DNA from: an uncultured Paracoccaceae bacterium
GTDB lineage: Bacteria > Pseudomonadota > Alphaproteobacteria > Rhodobacterales > Rhodobacteraceae
DNA length: 64,000 nucleotides
Direction: 5' to 3'
Assembly (NCBI GenBank): GCA_947495795.1
Contig: CANMAI010000008.1
Location: 214,236 to 278,235 of the forward strand
The notes beneath the pieces were generated by a model, which made no database searches, had not been told where the DNA came from, and worked only from the letters and a program-made list of their open reading frames with translations. Position numbers and translations under genes: made by a program. The stretch's first letter is position 1; each line of letters begins with the position of its first letter. Below are positions 1-8,870 of this stretch, in pieces.

Positions 1-242
1 ACGCTTTATTATTAACCTACCTGAAGCACCGAAACCGCTTGCAGGATAAAAATGTCACAATCATCACTAGCCACAGCAGTCTCGCGTGATAAATCGCAAG
101 TATTCGTCGTCGCTGCGCAGGATTCGGTCGCTTGAAACCGGATCGCTTCGATACGGCCCTTTCGAAGAGCCGCGACACCAAGAGGGGAGAAGGCGCGCAG
201 CCGCAGGCTGTGCCCTTGCGCTGCACAGGGAGCACGCAACAC

Positions 243-1841
243 ATGGCTGATTTGGTCAATCCAGCAACCACACTGGAAAAGACAGGCATCACCGGCGTCA
301 AAACCGTCCACTACAATCTCGAAGAAACCGGCCTGATGCAGGCCTCCCTCCGCCGCGGCGAAGGCACGCTCGGCCAGGGCGGCACCCTTCTCGTGGAAAC
401 CGGCAAGCACACAGGCCGCTCCCCGCAGGATAAGTTCACCGTACGCGAGCCTTCCACCGAAGCGAATATCTGGTGGGAAAACACCAAGGAGATGAGCCCC
501 GAGCACTTCGAGCAGCTCCATCAGGACATGCTCGCCCACGTAGCCGGCGGCGAGCTTTTCGTCCAGGATCTCTACGCCGGGGCCGATCCCGCCCACCGCC
601 TCAACGTCCGTGTGATCAACGAGCTTGCGTGGCACAATCTCTTCATCCGCCACATGCTGCGCCGCCCGAATGTGGCCGAACTCGCAGATTTCCTCCCCGA
701 ATTCACCATCCTCAACTGCCCGAGCTTCCTCGCCGATCCCGCACGCCACGGCTGCCGCACGGAAACCGTCATCGCCGTCTCGCTTGAGCGCAAGATGATC
801 CTCGTCGGCGGCACATCCTATGCGGGCGAGAACAAAAAGAGCGTCTTCGCCGTCCTCAACTACCTCCTGCCCGAAAAGGGCGTGATGCCGATGCACTGCT
901 CGGCCAACCACGCCAAGGATAACGACCAGGACGTCGCCGTTTTCTTCGGCCTCTCCGGCACCGGCAAAACCACCCTCTCCGCCGATCCGGGCCGCGTGCT
1001 CATAGGCGATGACGAGCATGGGTGGTCAGATACAGGCACCTTCAACTTCGAAGGCGGCTGCTACGCCAAAACGATCGACCTTTCCGAAGAAGCCGAGCCC
1101 GAGATCTACGGCACCACCCAGAAATTCGGCACGGTGATCGAGAACATGGTCTTCGATCCGCACACCAAGGAACTCGATTTCGCAGACGATTCACTCACTG
1201 CCAACATGCGCTGCGCCTATCCAATGAGCTACATCTCCAATGCCAGCGCCACGGCCCGCGGCGGCATGCCGAAAAACATCATCATGCTCACCTGCGATGC
1301 TTTCGGCGTCCTTCCTCCCATCGCTCGCCTCACCCCGGCGCAGGCGATGTATCACTTCCTCTCGGGCTTCACGTCCAAGGTCGCGGGCACCGAAAAGGGC
1401 GTCACCGAACCGCAGCCCACCTTCTCCACCTGCTTCGGTGCCCCCTTCATGCCCCGCCGCCCGGAAGTCTACGGTGATCTCCTGAAGGCCAAGATCGCCA
1501 AGCACGAAGCGACCTGCTGGCTCGTGAACACTGGTTGGACAGGCGGTGCCTACGGCACGGGCAACCGGATGCCGATCAAGGCCACCCGCGCCCTCCTCAC
1601 AGCCGCCCTCAACGGCAGCCTGGCCAAGGGCCAGTTCCGCAAGGACCCGAACTTCGGCTTCGAAGTCCCAACCGCCCTCCAAGGCATGGACGACACCCTC
1701 CTCGACCCCCGCAGCACCTGGGCAGACACCGAGGCCTACGACGCACAGGCCCTCAAACTCATCCAGATGTTCGCCGACAACTTCGCCCAGTACGAAAGCC
1801 ACGTCAGCGAAGACGTGAAGGCAGAGGCCGTCCACGCGTGA
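243..1841 (+). CDS. pckA: Phosphoenolpyruvate carboxykinase (ATP)
   Basis: Converts oxaloacetate plus ATP to phosphoenolpyruvate, CO2 and ADP, the entry step of gluconeogenesis from C4 acids. The product is 532 residues, the usual length for the ATP-dependent family. The P-loop variant GLSGTGKTT lies near residues 236-245 and the metal/nucleotide motif GDDEHGW near 255-261. The frame is open upstream to 132, but the ATG at 243 gives the family N-terminus (MADLVN) and has AGGGAG about 9 bases ahead. The gene stands alone; the 3' end runs straight into a REP-like palindrome pair. Family assignment is very secure. Confidence 0.97.
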   Translation: MADLVNPATTLEKTGITGVKTVHYNLEETGLMQASLRRGEGTLGQGGTLLVETGKHTGRSPQDKFTVREPSTEANIWWENTKEMSPEHFEQLHQDMLAHVAGGELFVQDLYAGADPAHRLNVRVINELAWHNLFIRHMLRRPNVAELADFLPEFTILNCPSFLADPARHGCRTETVIAVSLERKMILVGGTSYAGENKKSVFAVLNYLLPEKGVMPMHCSANHAKDNDQDVAVFFGLSGTGKTTLSADPGRVLIGDDEHGWSDTGTFNFEGGCYAKTIDLSEEAEPEIYGTTQKFGTVIENMVFDPHTKELDFADDSLTANMRCAYPMSYISNASATARGGMPKNIIMLTCDAFGVLPPIARLTPAQAMYHFLSGFTSKVAGTEKGVTEPQPTFSTCFGAPFMPRRPEVYGDLLKAKIAKHEATCWLVNTGWTGGAYGTGNRMPIKATRALLTAALNGSLAKGQFRKDPNFGFEVPTALQGMDDTLLDPRSTWADTEAYDAQALKLIQMFADNFAQYESHVSEDVKAEAVHA

Positions 1842-1850
1842 AGCAAAGCG

Positions 1851-1872
1851 TAGGGTGGGCAATCGGCCCACC
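1851..1872 (+). repeat. REP-like palindrome, copy 1
   Basis: TAGGGTGGGC followed by a short spacer and GGCCCACC, able to form a GGTGGGC/GCCCACC hairpin. It starts 10 bases after the pckA stop. It is oriented head-to-head with copy 2, making a BIME-like pair that borders the RAYT gene. Confidence 0.85.
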
Positions 1873-1891
1873 ATGCCTTCCCGGAAGTTGC

Positions 1892-1913
1892 GGTGGGCAG
1901 ATTGCCCACCCTA
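1892..1913 (-). repeat. REP-like palindrome, copy 2
   Basis: Same element on the - strand (TAGGGTGGGC, AATCT, GCCCACC). Its first three bases are the TAG stop codon of the RAYT gene, so the transposase frame ends exactly at the repeat boundary. Confidence 0.85.
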
Positions 1914-2435
1914 CTCTCCAAAATTCCCCTCGATCTCCACACCTGCCCATGCCGCGGACATCCGGCCTGAGCGAATGTCCCTGTGGATCGAGGAATAGGG
2001 CCATTGAGCAGGCTGAGTGACCCATCCGTGCTTCACCGGATCGCTCAAGCAGTATCCCACATGCATCGCATAATCTGCTTCATCCCGAATGAGATGTTCC
2101 CAGAACCGCCGCTGCCAGAGACCGGCCTCTCGTCTCCGCGCCTTGGAGTGAGACCGCGGTGCAGCGCTCCCGACGCCATGACTGAAACGCCCCTTGAGAA
2201 GCCGCCAACGGGTCGAAAAATCCCGATCCCCCGGCGGTAAGGTCCAGACGGCATGCAGATGATCCGGCAAAACAACGAAGGCATCACACGTGAATGGCCG
2301 ATCCCTCCAGGTCGCAACGAACGCGGCGCGTAGCGTGTCGATATGCTGCGTCAGCGTATCCCCGCCCCGGTTGGCCAGAGCGACGGTAAAAAAGTAGGTG
2401 GCTCCTGCAGCCCTGGCCCGGCGGTAATTCGGCAT
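1911..2435 (-). CDS. REP-associated tyrosine transposase (RAYT)
   Basis: A 174-residue IS200/IS605-like Y1 transposase of the RAYT class, single-copy housekeeping relatives of insertion sequences that recognise and probably spread REP palindromes. The HUH-type motif is H59-L-H61 (VVLPDHLHAVW); the candidate nucleophile is Tyr128 in the helix preceding DPVKHG. WQRRFWEHLIRDE is a family hallmark. It is flanked on both sides by copies of one palindrome (1851-1913 and 2465-2521), the typical RAYT/REP arrangement, and no IS-type terminal repeats are seen. Length and motifs suggest it is intact. Activity is inferred. Confidence 0.93.
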   Translation of the reverse strand: MPNYRRARAAGATYFFTVALANRGGDTLTQHIDTLRAAFVATWRDRPFTCDAFVVLPDHLHAVWTLPPGDRDFSTRWRLLKGRFSHGVGSAAPRSHSKARRREAGLWQRRFWEHLIRDEADYAMHVGYCLSDPVKHGWVTQPAQWPYSSIHRDIRSGRMSAAWAGVEIEGNFGE

Positions 2436-2464
2436 GGGCGCAACTTGCCCTGATCAGGGTAAAC

Positions 2465-2488
2465 GGTGGGTTAAAACAACCCACCCTA
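2465..2488 (-). repeat. REP-like palindrome, copy 3 (diverged centre)
   Basis: On the - strand: TAGGGTGGGTT, TTT-rich centre, AACCCACC. The arms are longer and AT-richer than in the other copies but the TAGGGTGGG head is conserved. It lies 29 bases upstream of the RAYT start codon. Confidence 0.75.
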
Positions 2489-2498
2489 CCACAACCCG

Positions 2499-2521
2499 TA
2501 GGGTGGGCGATTCCGCCCACC
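2499..2521 (+). repeat. REP-like palindrome, copy 4
   Basis: TAGGGTGGGC, GATTCC, GCCCACC on the + strand, again paired with an opposite-orientation copy 10 bases away. It abuts the 3' end of the Lrp-family gene (stop at 2523), where it could act as a transcript-end hairpin. Confidence 0.85.
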
Positions 2522-2522
2522 G

Positions 2523-2981
2523 TCACACCGGCAAAACCGTCGTCTCCTTCAACTCCTCCATCACGAACGCGGCAGACACATCCTTCAACTCCATCAGGGC
2601 AATCAGCCGTTGGTACAACCGGTCATAGGCCTTCACATCCGCCACCCGCGCATGCACCAGATAATCCTGATCGCCGGATGTCCGGTAAGCCCCCAGCACC
2701 TCCGGCAAGGCCCGCACTGCCTTGGCAAACCGCGCCGCCCAATCCGCGTCATGCCGGTCCGTGCGCACCGAGATGAACACCGAGAGCCCGAGCCCCAAAG
2801 CCTCCGGGTCCACCAGCGCCACGCGCCCGCGCAGAATACCCGCCTCCTCCAGCCGCTTCACCCGCCGCCAGACGGCATTGCGCGAAAGCCCCACCACCTC
2901 CGCAATCTCTTCCAGCGGGCGGCCCGCGTCGCGCTGCATTTCACCGAGGATCCGACGATCCAGATTATCTATTCCCACCAT
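2523..2981 (-). CDS. Lrp/AsnC family transcriptional regulator
   Basis: A 152-residue regulator with the family architecture: an N-terminal winged HTH (roughly residues 1-55, starting with the signature IDNLDRRILGEMQRDAG) and a C-terminal RAM/ligand-sensing domain. The frame is open to 3017, but ATG at 2981 gives the standard N-terminus. It is divergent from the small DUF6356 gene, so it may control itself and that neighbour; the effector, presumably an amino acid, is not predictable from sequence. Confidence 0.9.
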   Translation of the reverse strand: MVGIDNLDRRILGEMQRDAGRPLEEIAEVVGLSRNAVWRRVKRLEEAGILRGRVALVDPEALGLGLSVFISVRTDRHDADWAARFAKAVRALPEVLGAYRTSGDQDYLVHARVADVKAYDRLYQRLIALMELKDVSAAFVMEELKETTVLPV

Positions 2982-3091
2982 AATCGCCGAAATACGGGAA
3001 AATATCCCACTCTTCAAGCATTCTACCCTTCAATTCGAACAAAATACTCCACCCTTCCGTGCAATACTCCCCAAAAGAAGGAATATCACCA

Positions 3092-3304
3092 ATGCAATCC
3101 ATCACCAGACTGTTCACCGCCCACCCCGCCAGCGTGGACGAAACCTATTTCGAACATCTCTGGTTCGCCCTCCGCTTCGCGGGCCTCCTCGCACTCGCCG
3201 CCGGGGCTGCACTTCTCCATGCCCTCCTCCCGTTTCTCTGCGAGAAAACCGCCAGCCGCATCATCGCCAGGCTCTACGCCCGCACCCACAACCGGGGCCG
3301 GTAG
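3092..3304 (+). CDS. DUF6356 family small membrane protein
   Basis: Seventy residues, beginning MQSITRLFTAHPASVDETYFEH and continuing into one hydrophobic segment ending in LPFLCEKTAS. This matches my recollection of the DUF6356 family, short proteins of alphaproteobacteria with no established function. The ATG at 3092 has AGAAGGA about 9 bases ahead and was preferred over 3059. The stop lies 32 bases before the amidotransferase start, so the two probably share a transcript. Confidence 0.7.
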   Translation: MQSITRLFTAHPASVDETYFEHLWFALRFAGLLALAAGAALLHALLPFLCEKTASRIIARLYARTHNRGR

Positions 3305-3336
3305 ATGCGCCAGCCCTCAGTGGCCCCTTCGCGCTG

Positions 3337-4137
3337 ATGTGCCGCTGGGCCGCCTATATCGGCGCACCGATCTATCTCGCAGATGTCATCCTCGCACCCG
3401 CGCATTCGCTGGTTGCGCAATCCAGCCGCGCCCGCGAAGCCAAAACGGAGACGAATGGCGATGGCTTCGGCATCTCGTGGTATGCCCACCGCAACACGCC
3501 GGGTCTCTTCAAGGATGTGATGCCCGCATGGGCCGATGGCAATCTCGGCTCTCTCGCCCATCACATCCGCTCCGGCCTCTTCTTCGCCCATGTCCGCGCC
3601 TCCACCGGCACCTCTATCTCCCGTGCCAATTGCCATCCCTTCACGGTGGATAACTGGAGCTTCATGCATAACGGCCAGGTCGGCGGTTACTCCGATTTCC
3701 GCCAACAGGTGGACGCTGGCATCCACCCCGATCTTTATACCCACCGCACCGGCACCACGGACTCAGAGGCGATCTTTCTGCGCGCCCTCGGGCATGGTCT
3801 GGCGCAAGATCCGAAACGCGCATTGGAACGGGCCGTTGGCGAGATGGAGGCCCTCAGCAGCGCAACCGGAACCCGCCCCCATATGCGCGTCTCTCTCGCC
3901 GTGTCAGATGGCACGGCCCTCTATACGGTTCGCTACGCGACCGATGCTTTCGCCCCAACACTCTATCACAAGGCTATGGGCAATGGCCGCCTCGTCGTCT
4001 CCGAACCGCTCGACAATGAAACGGGCGAATGGCAAGCCATGCCGCCCGCAAGTTTCGCCACTATCACACCCGAAGCAGTCACGCTCTCGCCCTTCACCCC
4101 ACTCAACACGCTGGAAGGCACGGCTCTCGCTGGCTGA
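3337..4137 (+). CDS. Class II glutamine amidotransferase (EgtC/YafJ-like)
   Basis: A 266-residue Ntn-type glutaminase. Cys2, exposed after removal of Met1, is the expected nucleophile, which decides the start at MCRW despite a frame open far upstream. Conserved elements are NGDGFG (40-45), HVRAST (85-90), CHPF (99-102) and HNG (111-113). This is the single-domain group related to YafJ and EgtC, which hydrolyse glutamine-type gamma-glutamyl amides. No ergothioneine genes are nearby, so EgtC function is not supported; the substrate is unknown. Confidence 0.85.
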   Translation: MCRWAAYIGAPIYLADVILAPAHSLVAQSSRAREAKTETNGDGFGISWYAHRNTPGLFKDVMPAWADGNLGSLAHHIRSGLFFAHVRASTGTSISRANCHPFTVDNWSFMHNGQVGGYSDFRQQVDAGIHPDLYTHRTGTTDSEAIFLRALGHGLAQDPKRALERAVGEMEALSSATGTRPHMRVSLAVSDGTALYTVRYATDAFAPTLYHKAMGNGRLVVSEPLDNETGEWQAMPPASFATITPEAVTLSPFTPLNTLEGTALAG

Positions 4138-4243
4138 TATGCAGCCCAACAACGCTACGACCACTGGAAAACCCGCAACACAACGCACCTGCAAGCCCTA
4201 TAGCTTTTGCAATAGCCTGATACGCTTTCAGCCCGGAAAGCTC

Positions 4244-5052
4244 AGAGCCTGTAAACAGGAGTCTCCTCTGCGCTAGAGTGTGTTTCAAACTCCAAAATGT
4301 TGGGAGCTTGCCATGTCTGGCACCACTTCCGGCTCTCTGACGACAAGTTTGCCCACCTCCAGCCGCTTCTACCAACCAAGCCGGGAGGCGTGTTGACGAT
4401 CGGCGTGTCACCAGCGGCATCATTCACGTTATCCGGCATGGCTTGATGTGCGGGATGCAGCGGAACGCTATCGTCCACACAAGACCCTTTATAAACGCAT
4501 CACCCGTTGGAGCCAGATCGGTACTTGAGAGCATCTTCTCCACGCTAGCTACCGAAAGTTCTGCGACGAAGACCGCCCTGATCGACACTGCCCACCTGAG
4601 GGCACACAGAACCGCCGCCAACCTGCTCAAAGGGGCTGTTCCCAAACGTTGCGGACGTAGCAAGGGGGCTAGTTGCATGCCGTCTGCAATGGCAAAGGCA
4701 CGCCGTCGATATGGCTCCTTACTGAAGCCCGGATCAGCGATTATCGCGGTGCCGCGACTGTCTTGCCGGTGCGGCCACAAGACGCAATGGAAATGATCGC
4801 AAACATAACAGATACGAAGTACGGTTCGGCGAAGCCCTAAGCGATCTCAAAATCGCTTTCAGCATTCCGGGGCGCCGGAACCAAAAAGCGTCCATCACCT
4901 ACAACCTCAGACTCTACAAATAGCGCAGTCTGGCCGAGCGAATGTTTGGCAGGCTCAAAAACTGGCGCAGAACCGCAACGCGTTACGACCGGCGCTCCCA
5001 TGCCTTGGTGCGTGCGATCTGCATCACCGCAACCGTCATTTTCTGGCTACGG
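4244..5052 (+). pseudogene. Decayed IS5-family (IS427-like) transposase remnant
   Basis: Pieces of one DDE transposase are readable in order but in shifting frames. DDRRVTSGIIHVIRHGL lies near 4400-4450, RYRPHKTLYKRITRWSQIG near 4470-4525, TALIDTAHLRAHRTAANLLKG near 4575-4640, a region resembling the EALSDLKIA-IPGRRNQK block near 4835-4890, and the C-terminal MFGRLKNWRRTATRYDRR through ATVIFWL at 4942-5049. Frameshifts and stops (for example after WSQIGT) make it non-functional, and some spacing between blocks looks shortened. A probable ATG is at 4313. No convincing terminal inverted repeats remain; the right end runs into the 3' end of zntB. The start at 4244 is a guess. Confidence 0.85.
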
Positions 5053-5061
5053 GTCCCCGGC

Positions 5062-6036
5062 CTAGATCCACCTCAGCCAGCGCAGCAGCGCCAGCACACC
5101 CAGCCCGGCCACCACCATCGCACCCGTCAGCGCGCCAAAGGCCCAGGCCGCATTCACCCCCGGCATGCCGCCCACATTCACCCCGAACAGCCCCGTCAGA
5201 AACCCCAATGGCAGAAAAACGGCCGCAACGATGGACAGCAGATAGCCATTGCGCGCCATCTCCTTGCCGAGATGCGCATCCAAATGGTCCTGCACTGCCG
5301 CCAGCCGCTCCCGCGTGGCGTCCAGTTCCTCCACGCTCCGGGTCACGGCATTGGTCGTCTCTGCAAGATGCACCCTGTCCCGCGCACCCAAAAAATCCAC
5401 GTCCATACGGGCCAGCCGGGCCATCGCCTCGCGCTGCGGCCCGAGAAACCGGCGCAGCTTTATCACCGTCAGCCGCGCCGCCGCCAACCGCGCCGAAAGC
5501 CCGCCCGGCTCTGTCAGCATCGCCTCTTCCAACGCATCCGCCTGATCCGCAAGATCGAGCGAAACCGTTTCGATCCGCTCCGTCAGCCCTTCGGCCAGCG
5601 CCGCCAGAGCAGCCCCCACCCCGTCAAACTCCACGCCACTCTCCAGCATGGCCCGCACCGCCTCCACCGCCTTCAGCTTGCGGAGCCGCACCGTCACAAT
5701 CGTCCGCCCCTGCACCCACAGCCGGAGAGAGACCATATCCTCCACCGGCGCTCCGTGGTTGAGGTTCACACCGCGCAAGTTCAGGATCACCCCGCCCTCG
5801 AAAAGATCACAGCGCGGCCGCGTCTCCGCCTGCACCAGTGCTGCCACCACCAGCGGCGGCAGAAAATCCGCAAGCCAGGCTTCCAACGCCGGATCGGCCA
5901 TATCACAATGGATCCACCGAAACCCTTCGCCGCGCGGCATCGCCTCGGGCCAATCCTCGGCCACTGGCGCAGCCCCCGCGCCGGGAGCTATATCCAGCGC
6001 GAAAAGAGGCGTCAGTCGCCGTGGCTCCGCATCCAT
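5062..6036 (-). CDS. zntB: CorA-family zinc/divalent cation transporter (ZntB-like)
   Basis: A 324-residue CorA-superfamily protein: a long cytoplasmic alpha/beta and helical N-domain, then two C-terminal transmembrane helices with the pore signature GVN at about residues 285-287 (GVNVGGMPG). The extended GGMPG form is typical of ZntB rather than Mg-specific CorA (GMN). The frame is open to 6099, but ATG 6036 is directly preceded by a strong GGAGGAGAGGAG tract. Ion and direction (Zn uptake or efflux) are inferred by family. Confidence 0.88.
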   Translation of the reverse strand: MDAEPRRLTPLFALDIAPGAGAAPVAEDWPEAMPRGEGFRWIHCDMADPALEAWLADFLPPLVVAALVQAETRPRCDLFEGGVILNLRGVNLNHGAPVEDMVSLRLWVQGRTIVTVRLRKLKAVEAVRAMLESGVEFDGVGAALAALAEGLTERIETVSLDLADQADALEEAMLTEPGGLSARLAAARLTVIKLRRFLGPQREAMARLARMDVDFLGARDRVHLAETTNAVTRSVEELDATRERLAAVQDHLDAHLGKEMARNGYLLSIVAAVFLPLGFLTGLFGVNVGGMPGVNAAWAFGALTGAMVVAGLGVLALLRWLRWI

Positions 6037-6200
6037 CTCCTCTCCTCCCGCAACAATCGGCCAAAATCCAGCCCCCGGCATCCGGCCAAACGCAATCACC
6101 GCATTCTCACGCTTTCCCGGTCAAACTCAAGCACCCCGCAGCCTTGACCAACGGCCAGCATCACGCCAAACCATCCCGACACCTATTGCGGACCAGACCC

Positions 6201-7643
6201 ATGCCCTTTGCCATCGCCTCCGGCCACCACCTTACCACCGCAAGCGCCGAGAACATCCTGCGCGAAGGCGGCACAGCGGTGGATGCGCTCCTCGCCGCGG
6301 CCTTCACGGCCTTCGTGGTGGAGCCCATGCTCGCAGGCCCGCTCGGCGGCGGGGTCGCGATGATAGAAGAGCCGGGCAAGGCGCCCGCCATCCTCGATGC
6401 CTTCGTCCAGACCCCGCGCCGGATGGCACCCGAGGCCGATCTGGATATCGAGACAATCACCGTCGATTTCGGCGCGGAGACGCAGGATTTCCACATCGGG
6501 GCAGCCACCACCGCCACGCCCTGTCTCATCCCCGCCCTCTGCGATCTTCACGCAAAACTGGGTCGCATGCCCCTGCCGGAGCTTACGAGCGAAGCCGTCA
6601 CGCTTGCCCGCAAGGGCCACACCGTCACCGCCTTCCAGTCCCACGTCCTCCACCTGATCGCGGCAATCGTCCAGAACGATCCCGGCCCCAGGGCCATCTA
6701 CACCGAAGACGAAACCCTCCTCACGGAAGGCAAGACCCTCTCGAACCCCGACTTTGCCGATGTGCTGGAAACCCTCGGGCTCGAAGGTCCGCGCTTCTTC
6801 TCGGAGGGCGAGATTGCCACAACCCTCACAGCCCTTCCCGGCAGCCATCTCGGCGCGGCAGATCTCAAGGGCGCGGCTGCCATCCGCCGCCAGCCGCTCC
6901 AAACCAGCCGCAATGGCTTCGATATCTGGCTCAACCCCGCTCCCAGCCTCGGCGGGCTCAGCATCGCCGCCGCACTTGAGGCCCTCCCGGAGGGCGCAGG
7001 CCCACTCACCCTCGCCAAGGCCTTCGATGCAATTGACCGGCTGCGCGCACAAGGCCCCATCGATACCGCAGCCCTGAGAGCCCTGCTCACGGAGCATAAA
7101 GCCGCCACCCGCGGCACAACCCATATCTCGATCATGGATGGCAAGGGCCTCACGGCTGCCCTCACGCTGTCCAATGGCGAAGGGTGCGGCAGGGTCCTCC
7201 CCGGCACCGGCATCATGCCCAACAACATGCTGGGAGAGGAGGATCTCTGCCCCGATGGCCCACTCCACTGGCAGCCCGATACCCGCCTCGCCACCATGAT
7301 GTGCCCCATGCTCATCCGCGGAGAGAACGGCACCACCGCACTCGGCTCCGGCGGCTCGTCGCGCATCCGCACCGCCCTCACACAGGTCACACTCCACCTC
7401 ACGGAGGGCAAAAGCGTGGAAGACGCGATCACAGCACCCCGCCTCCATATGGAGAAAGGCAATATCGCCTTCGAAGACGCCCCCCACTGGGCCGAAACCC
7501 TGCGAAAGGCCTACCCCGAAGCCCGCGTCTTCGACAGGGCCCACATGTTCTTCGGCGGCACCCACGCCACCACCAGAACCACCAAAAATCAATTCTCCGC
7601 CGCAGCAGATCCCCGCCGCGACGGCAGCGCCACAACAGGCTGA
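6201..7643 (+). CDS. Gamma-glutamyltransferase/glutathione hydrolase family protein
   Basis: A 480-residue Ntn hydrolase that would cleave gamma-glutamyl amides such as glutathione after self-processing into two chains. The autoprocessing site is TTHIS with Thr306 as expected nucleophile, and the GSGGSSRI motif late in the small subunit matches the oxyanion/substrate loop. Compared with periplasmic GGT (about 580 residues) it is short and has no signal peptide, starting directly at MPFAIASGHHL. It could therefore be a cytoplasmic paralogue or act on another gamma-glutamyl or acyl substrate. A REP palindrome lies 23 bases after the stop. Confidence 0.85.
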   Translation: MPFAIASGHHLTTASAENILREGGTAVDALLAAAFTAFVVEPMLAGPLGGGVAMIEEPGKAPAILDAFVQTPRRMAPEADLDIETITVDFGAETQDFHIGAATTATPCLIPALCDLHAKLGRMPLPELTSEAVTLARKGHTVTAFQSHVLHLIAAIVQNDPGPRAIYTEDETLLTEGKTLSNPDFADVLETLGLEGPRFFSEGEIATTLTALPGSHLGAADLKGAAAIRRQPLQTSRNGFDIWLNPAPSLGGLSIAAALEALPEGAGPLTLAKAFDAIDRLRAQGPIDTAALRALLTEHKAATRGTTHISIMDGKGLTAALTLSNGEGCGRVLPGTGIMPNNMLGEEDLCPDGPLHWQPDTRLATMMCPMLIRGENGTTALGSGGSSRIRTALTQVTLHLTEGKSVEDAITAPRLHMEKGNIAFEDAPHWAETLRKAYPEARVFDRAHMFFGGTHATTRTTKNQFSAAADPRRDGSATTG

Positions 7644-7665
7644 AGCCCACGGCTCCCCAAACCGG

Positions 7666-7687
7666 TAGGGTGGGCAATCTGCCCACC
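7666..7687 (+). repeat. REP-like palindrome, copy 5
   Basis: TAGGGTGGGC, AATCT, GCCCACC, the same element as those around the RAYT gene about 5 kb away, located just after the gamma-glutamyltransferase stop. It is a single copy with no partner nearby and could serve as a 3'-end hairpin. Confidence 0.88.
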
Positions 7688-7819
7688 ATTCCCCGCAAAG
7701 GCCGGGCACACCCTTCCAAAACCAAGGCGATCGCATCAGGGGCAGCGCCACGGGCCCCGATATTCGCCGAAGGCGAAATGGGGGAGAAAAGGCGCAGCGC
7801 GCCAGCGCTTCTATATCCT

Positions 7820-8587
7820 TCAGAAAAGCCCGCGCCGCAGCAAATTCAGCCCGGCAAACACCAGCACAATCAAGGTCAGCTTGCGAAACCGCACCTGATC
7901 CAGCCTGTCCTGCGCCACCTGCCCCATCAGCATCCCCGCCACGGCTGGCAGCACCAGCCAGGCCGAAAACGGAAAGGATACATCGTTCAGCAAACCCGAA
8001 CGTTGATGCGCCACCACCAGCACAACGGAGCCGATCAGGAAAGAGATCCCCTGCGCCCGAACCATATCCACCTTGGGTGTATCCCGCGCCAAGAGATACA
8101 TCAGGATCGGTGGCCCCCACACACCCGCAAGCCCGCCGAAGAATCCTGCCACCAGCCCGGTGAACCACTCGGCCAGGTTCTGGCGCCCCGGCCCCACCAC
8201 CGGCCGCCATCCAGCCAGCTGAAGCGCGCCGAAAACGCTCACCATCGCCCCAAGGATCACAAAAAGCGCCCAACCCGGCAGCATCACCACCAGTTGCGCA
8301 CAAAGGGCAATCATCACCATCAGCACCAGGTTCAGCCGCCAGTATGTCCGCAGCGTCCCCACCGCCTTGCCCAGTCCCTGCCGCAAGGCCTGCATCACAT
8401 TCGTGATCAGCGCAGGCACGATGATCGCGGCCACCGCCAGCTCCGCACTCATCAGCGATCCGATCCCGCTGATCGTGATCATCGGCAGCGCAAACCCCAC
8501 GGCCCCCTTCACGAAACCCGCAAACGTCATCACCCCGAAGGCCAGCGCAACCGTCAGCAGCCCGAACTCGGAAACCAGAACATCCAA
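7820..8587 (-). CDS. Sulfite exporter TauE/SafE (TSUP) family permease
   Basis: A 255-residue hydrophobic protein with about eight transmembrane segments and the two-fold repeated TSUP pattern (GFVKGAVGFALPMI early, GFFGGLAGVWGPPIL in the second half). The family exports sulfite, sulfoacetate or related anions. The frame is open to 8860 but that N-terminal part is not hydrophobic. A TTG at 8587 with GGAGG 7 bases ahead gives a normal TSUP N-terminus, so I use it. The decayed sulfotransferase lies divergently next door, which may or may not be meaningful. Confidence 0.85.
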   Translation of the reverse strand: MDVLVSEFGLLTVALAFGVMTFAGFVKGAVGFALPMITISGIGSLMSAELAVAAIIVPALITNVMQALRQGLGKAVGTLRTYWRLNLVLMVMIALCAQLVVMLPGWALFVILGAMVSVFGALQLAGWRPVVGPGRQNLAEWFTGLVAGFFGGLAGVWGPPILMYLLARDTPKVDMVRAQGISFLIGSVVLVVAHQRSGLLNDVSFPFSAWLVLPAVAGMLMGQVAQDRLDQVRFRKLTLIVLVFAGLNLLRRGLF

Positions 8588-8870
8588 ACGCAGTCCTCCC
8601 AATAGCGTCTGGATGCCACGGGCCGCCAAGCAGTTCACGACACACGATAAGAGCCGAACCAAACGCAGTTGGCCCGGTGTCGCACCCACCTGGGCCAAAC
8701 ACAATCCGAAAGCACGCCGCCGCGCCCGTCCCGAAAACCCGCCAAGGCGTCTCGCCCATAACCCGATACACTTTAGTGCCGAAGGTAGCACCGGGTTTGG
8801 GCGATATAAGTTGAAGGCGATACGCTCTATAACTCCACAGGATCGCATCCCTCGGAGCAAACACTCCGCA

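Noticed and set aside
3059..3091. Upstream start giving an 81-residue DUF6356 protein
   Set aside because: The later ATG at 3092 has the Shine-Dalgarno sequence and the family N-terminus.
6183..8864. Very long - strand open frame (about 890 codons) opposite the gamma-glutamyltransferase and TSUP genes
   Set aside because: It is antisense to a recognisable GGT, has Gly/Ala/Cys/Glu-rich composition typical of a shadow frame in GC-biased codons, and shows no family motif.
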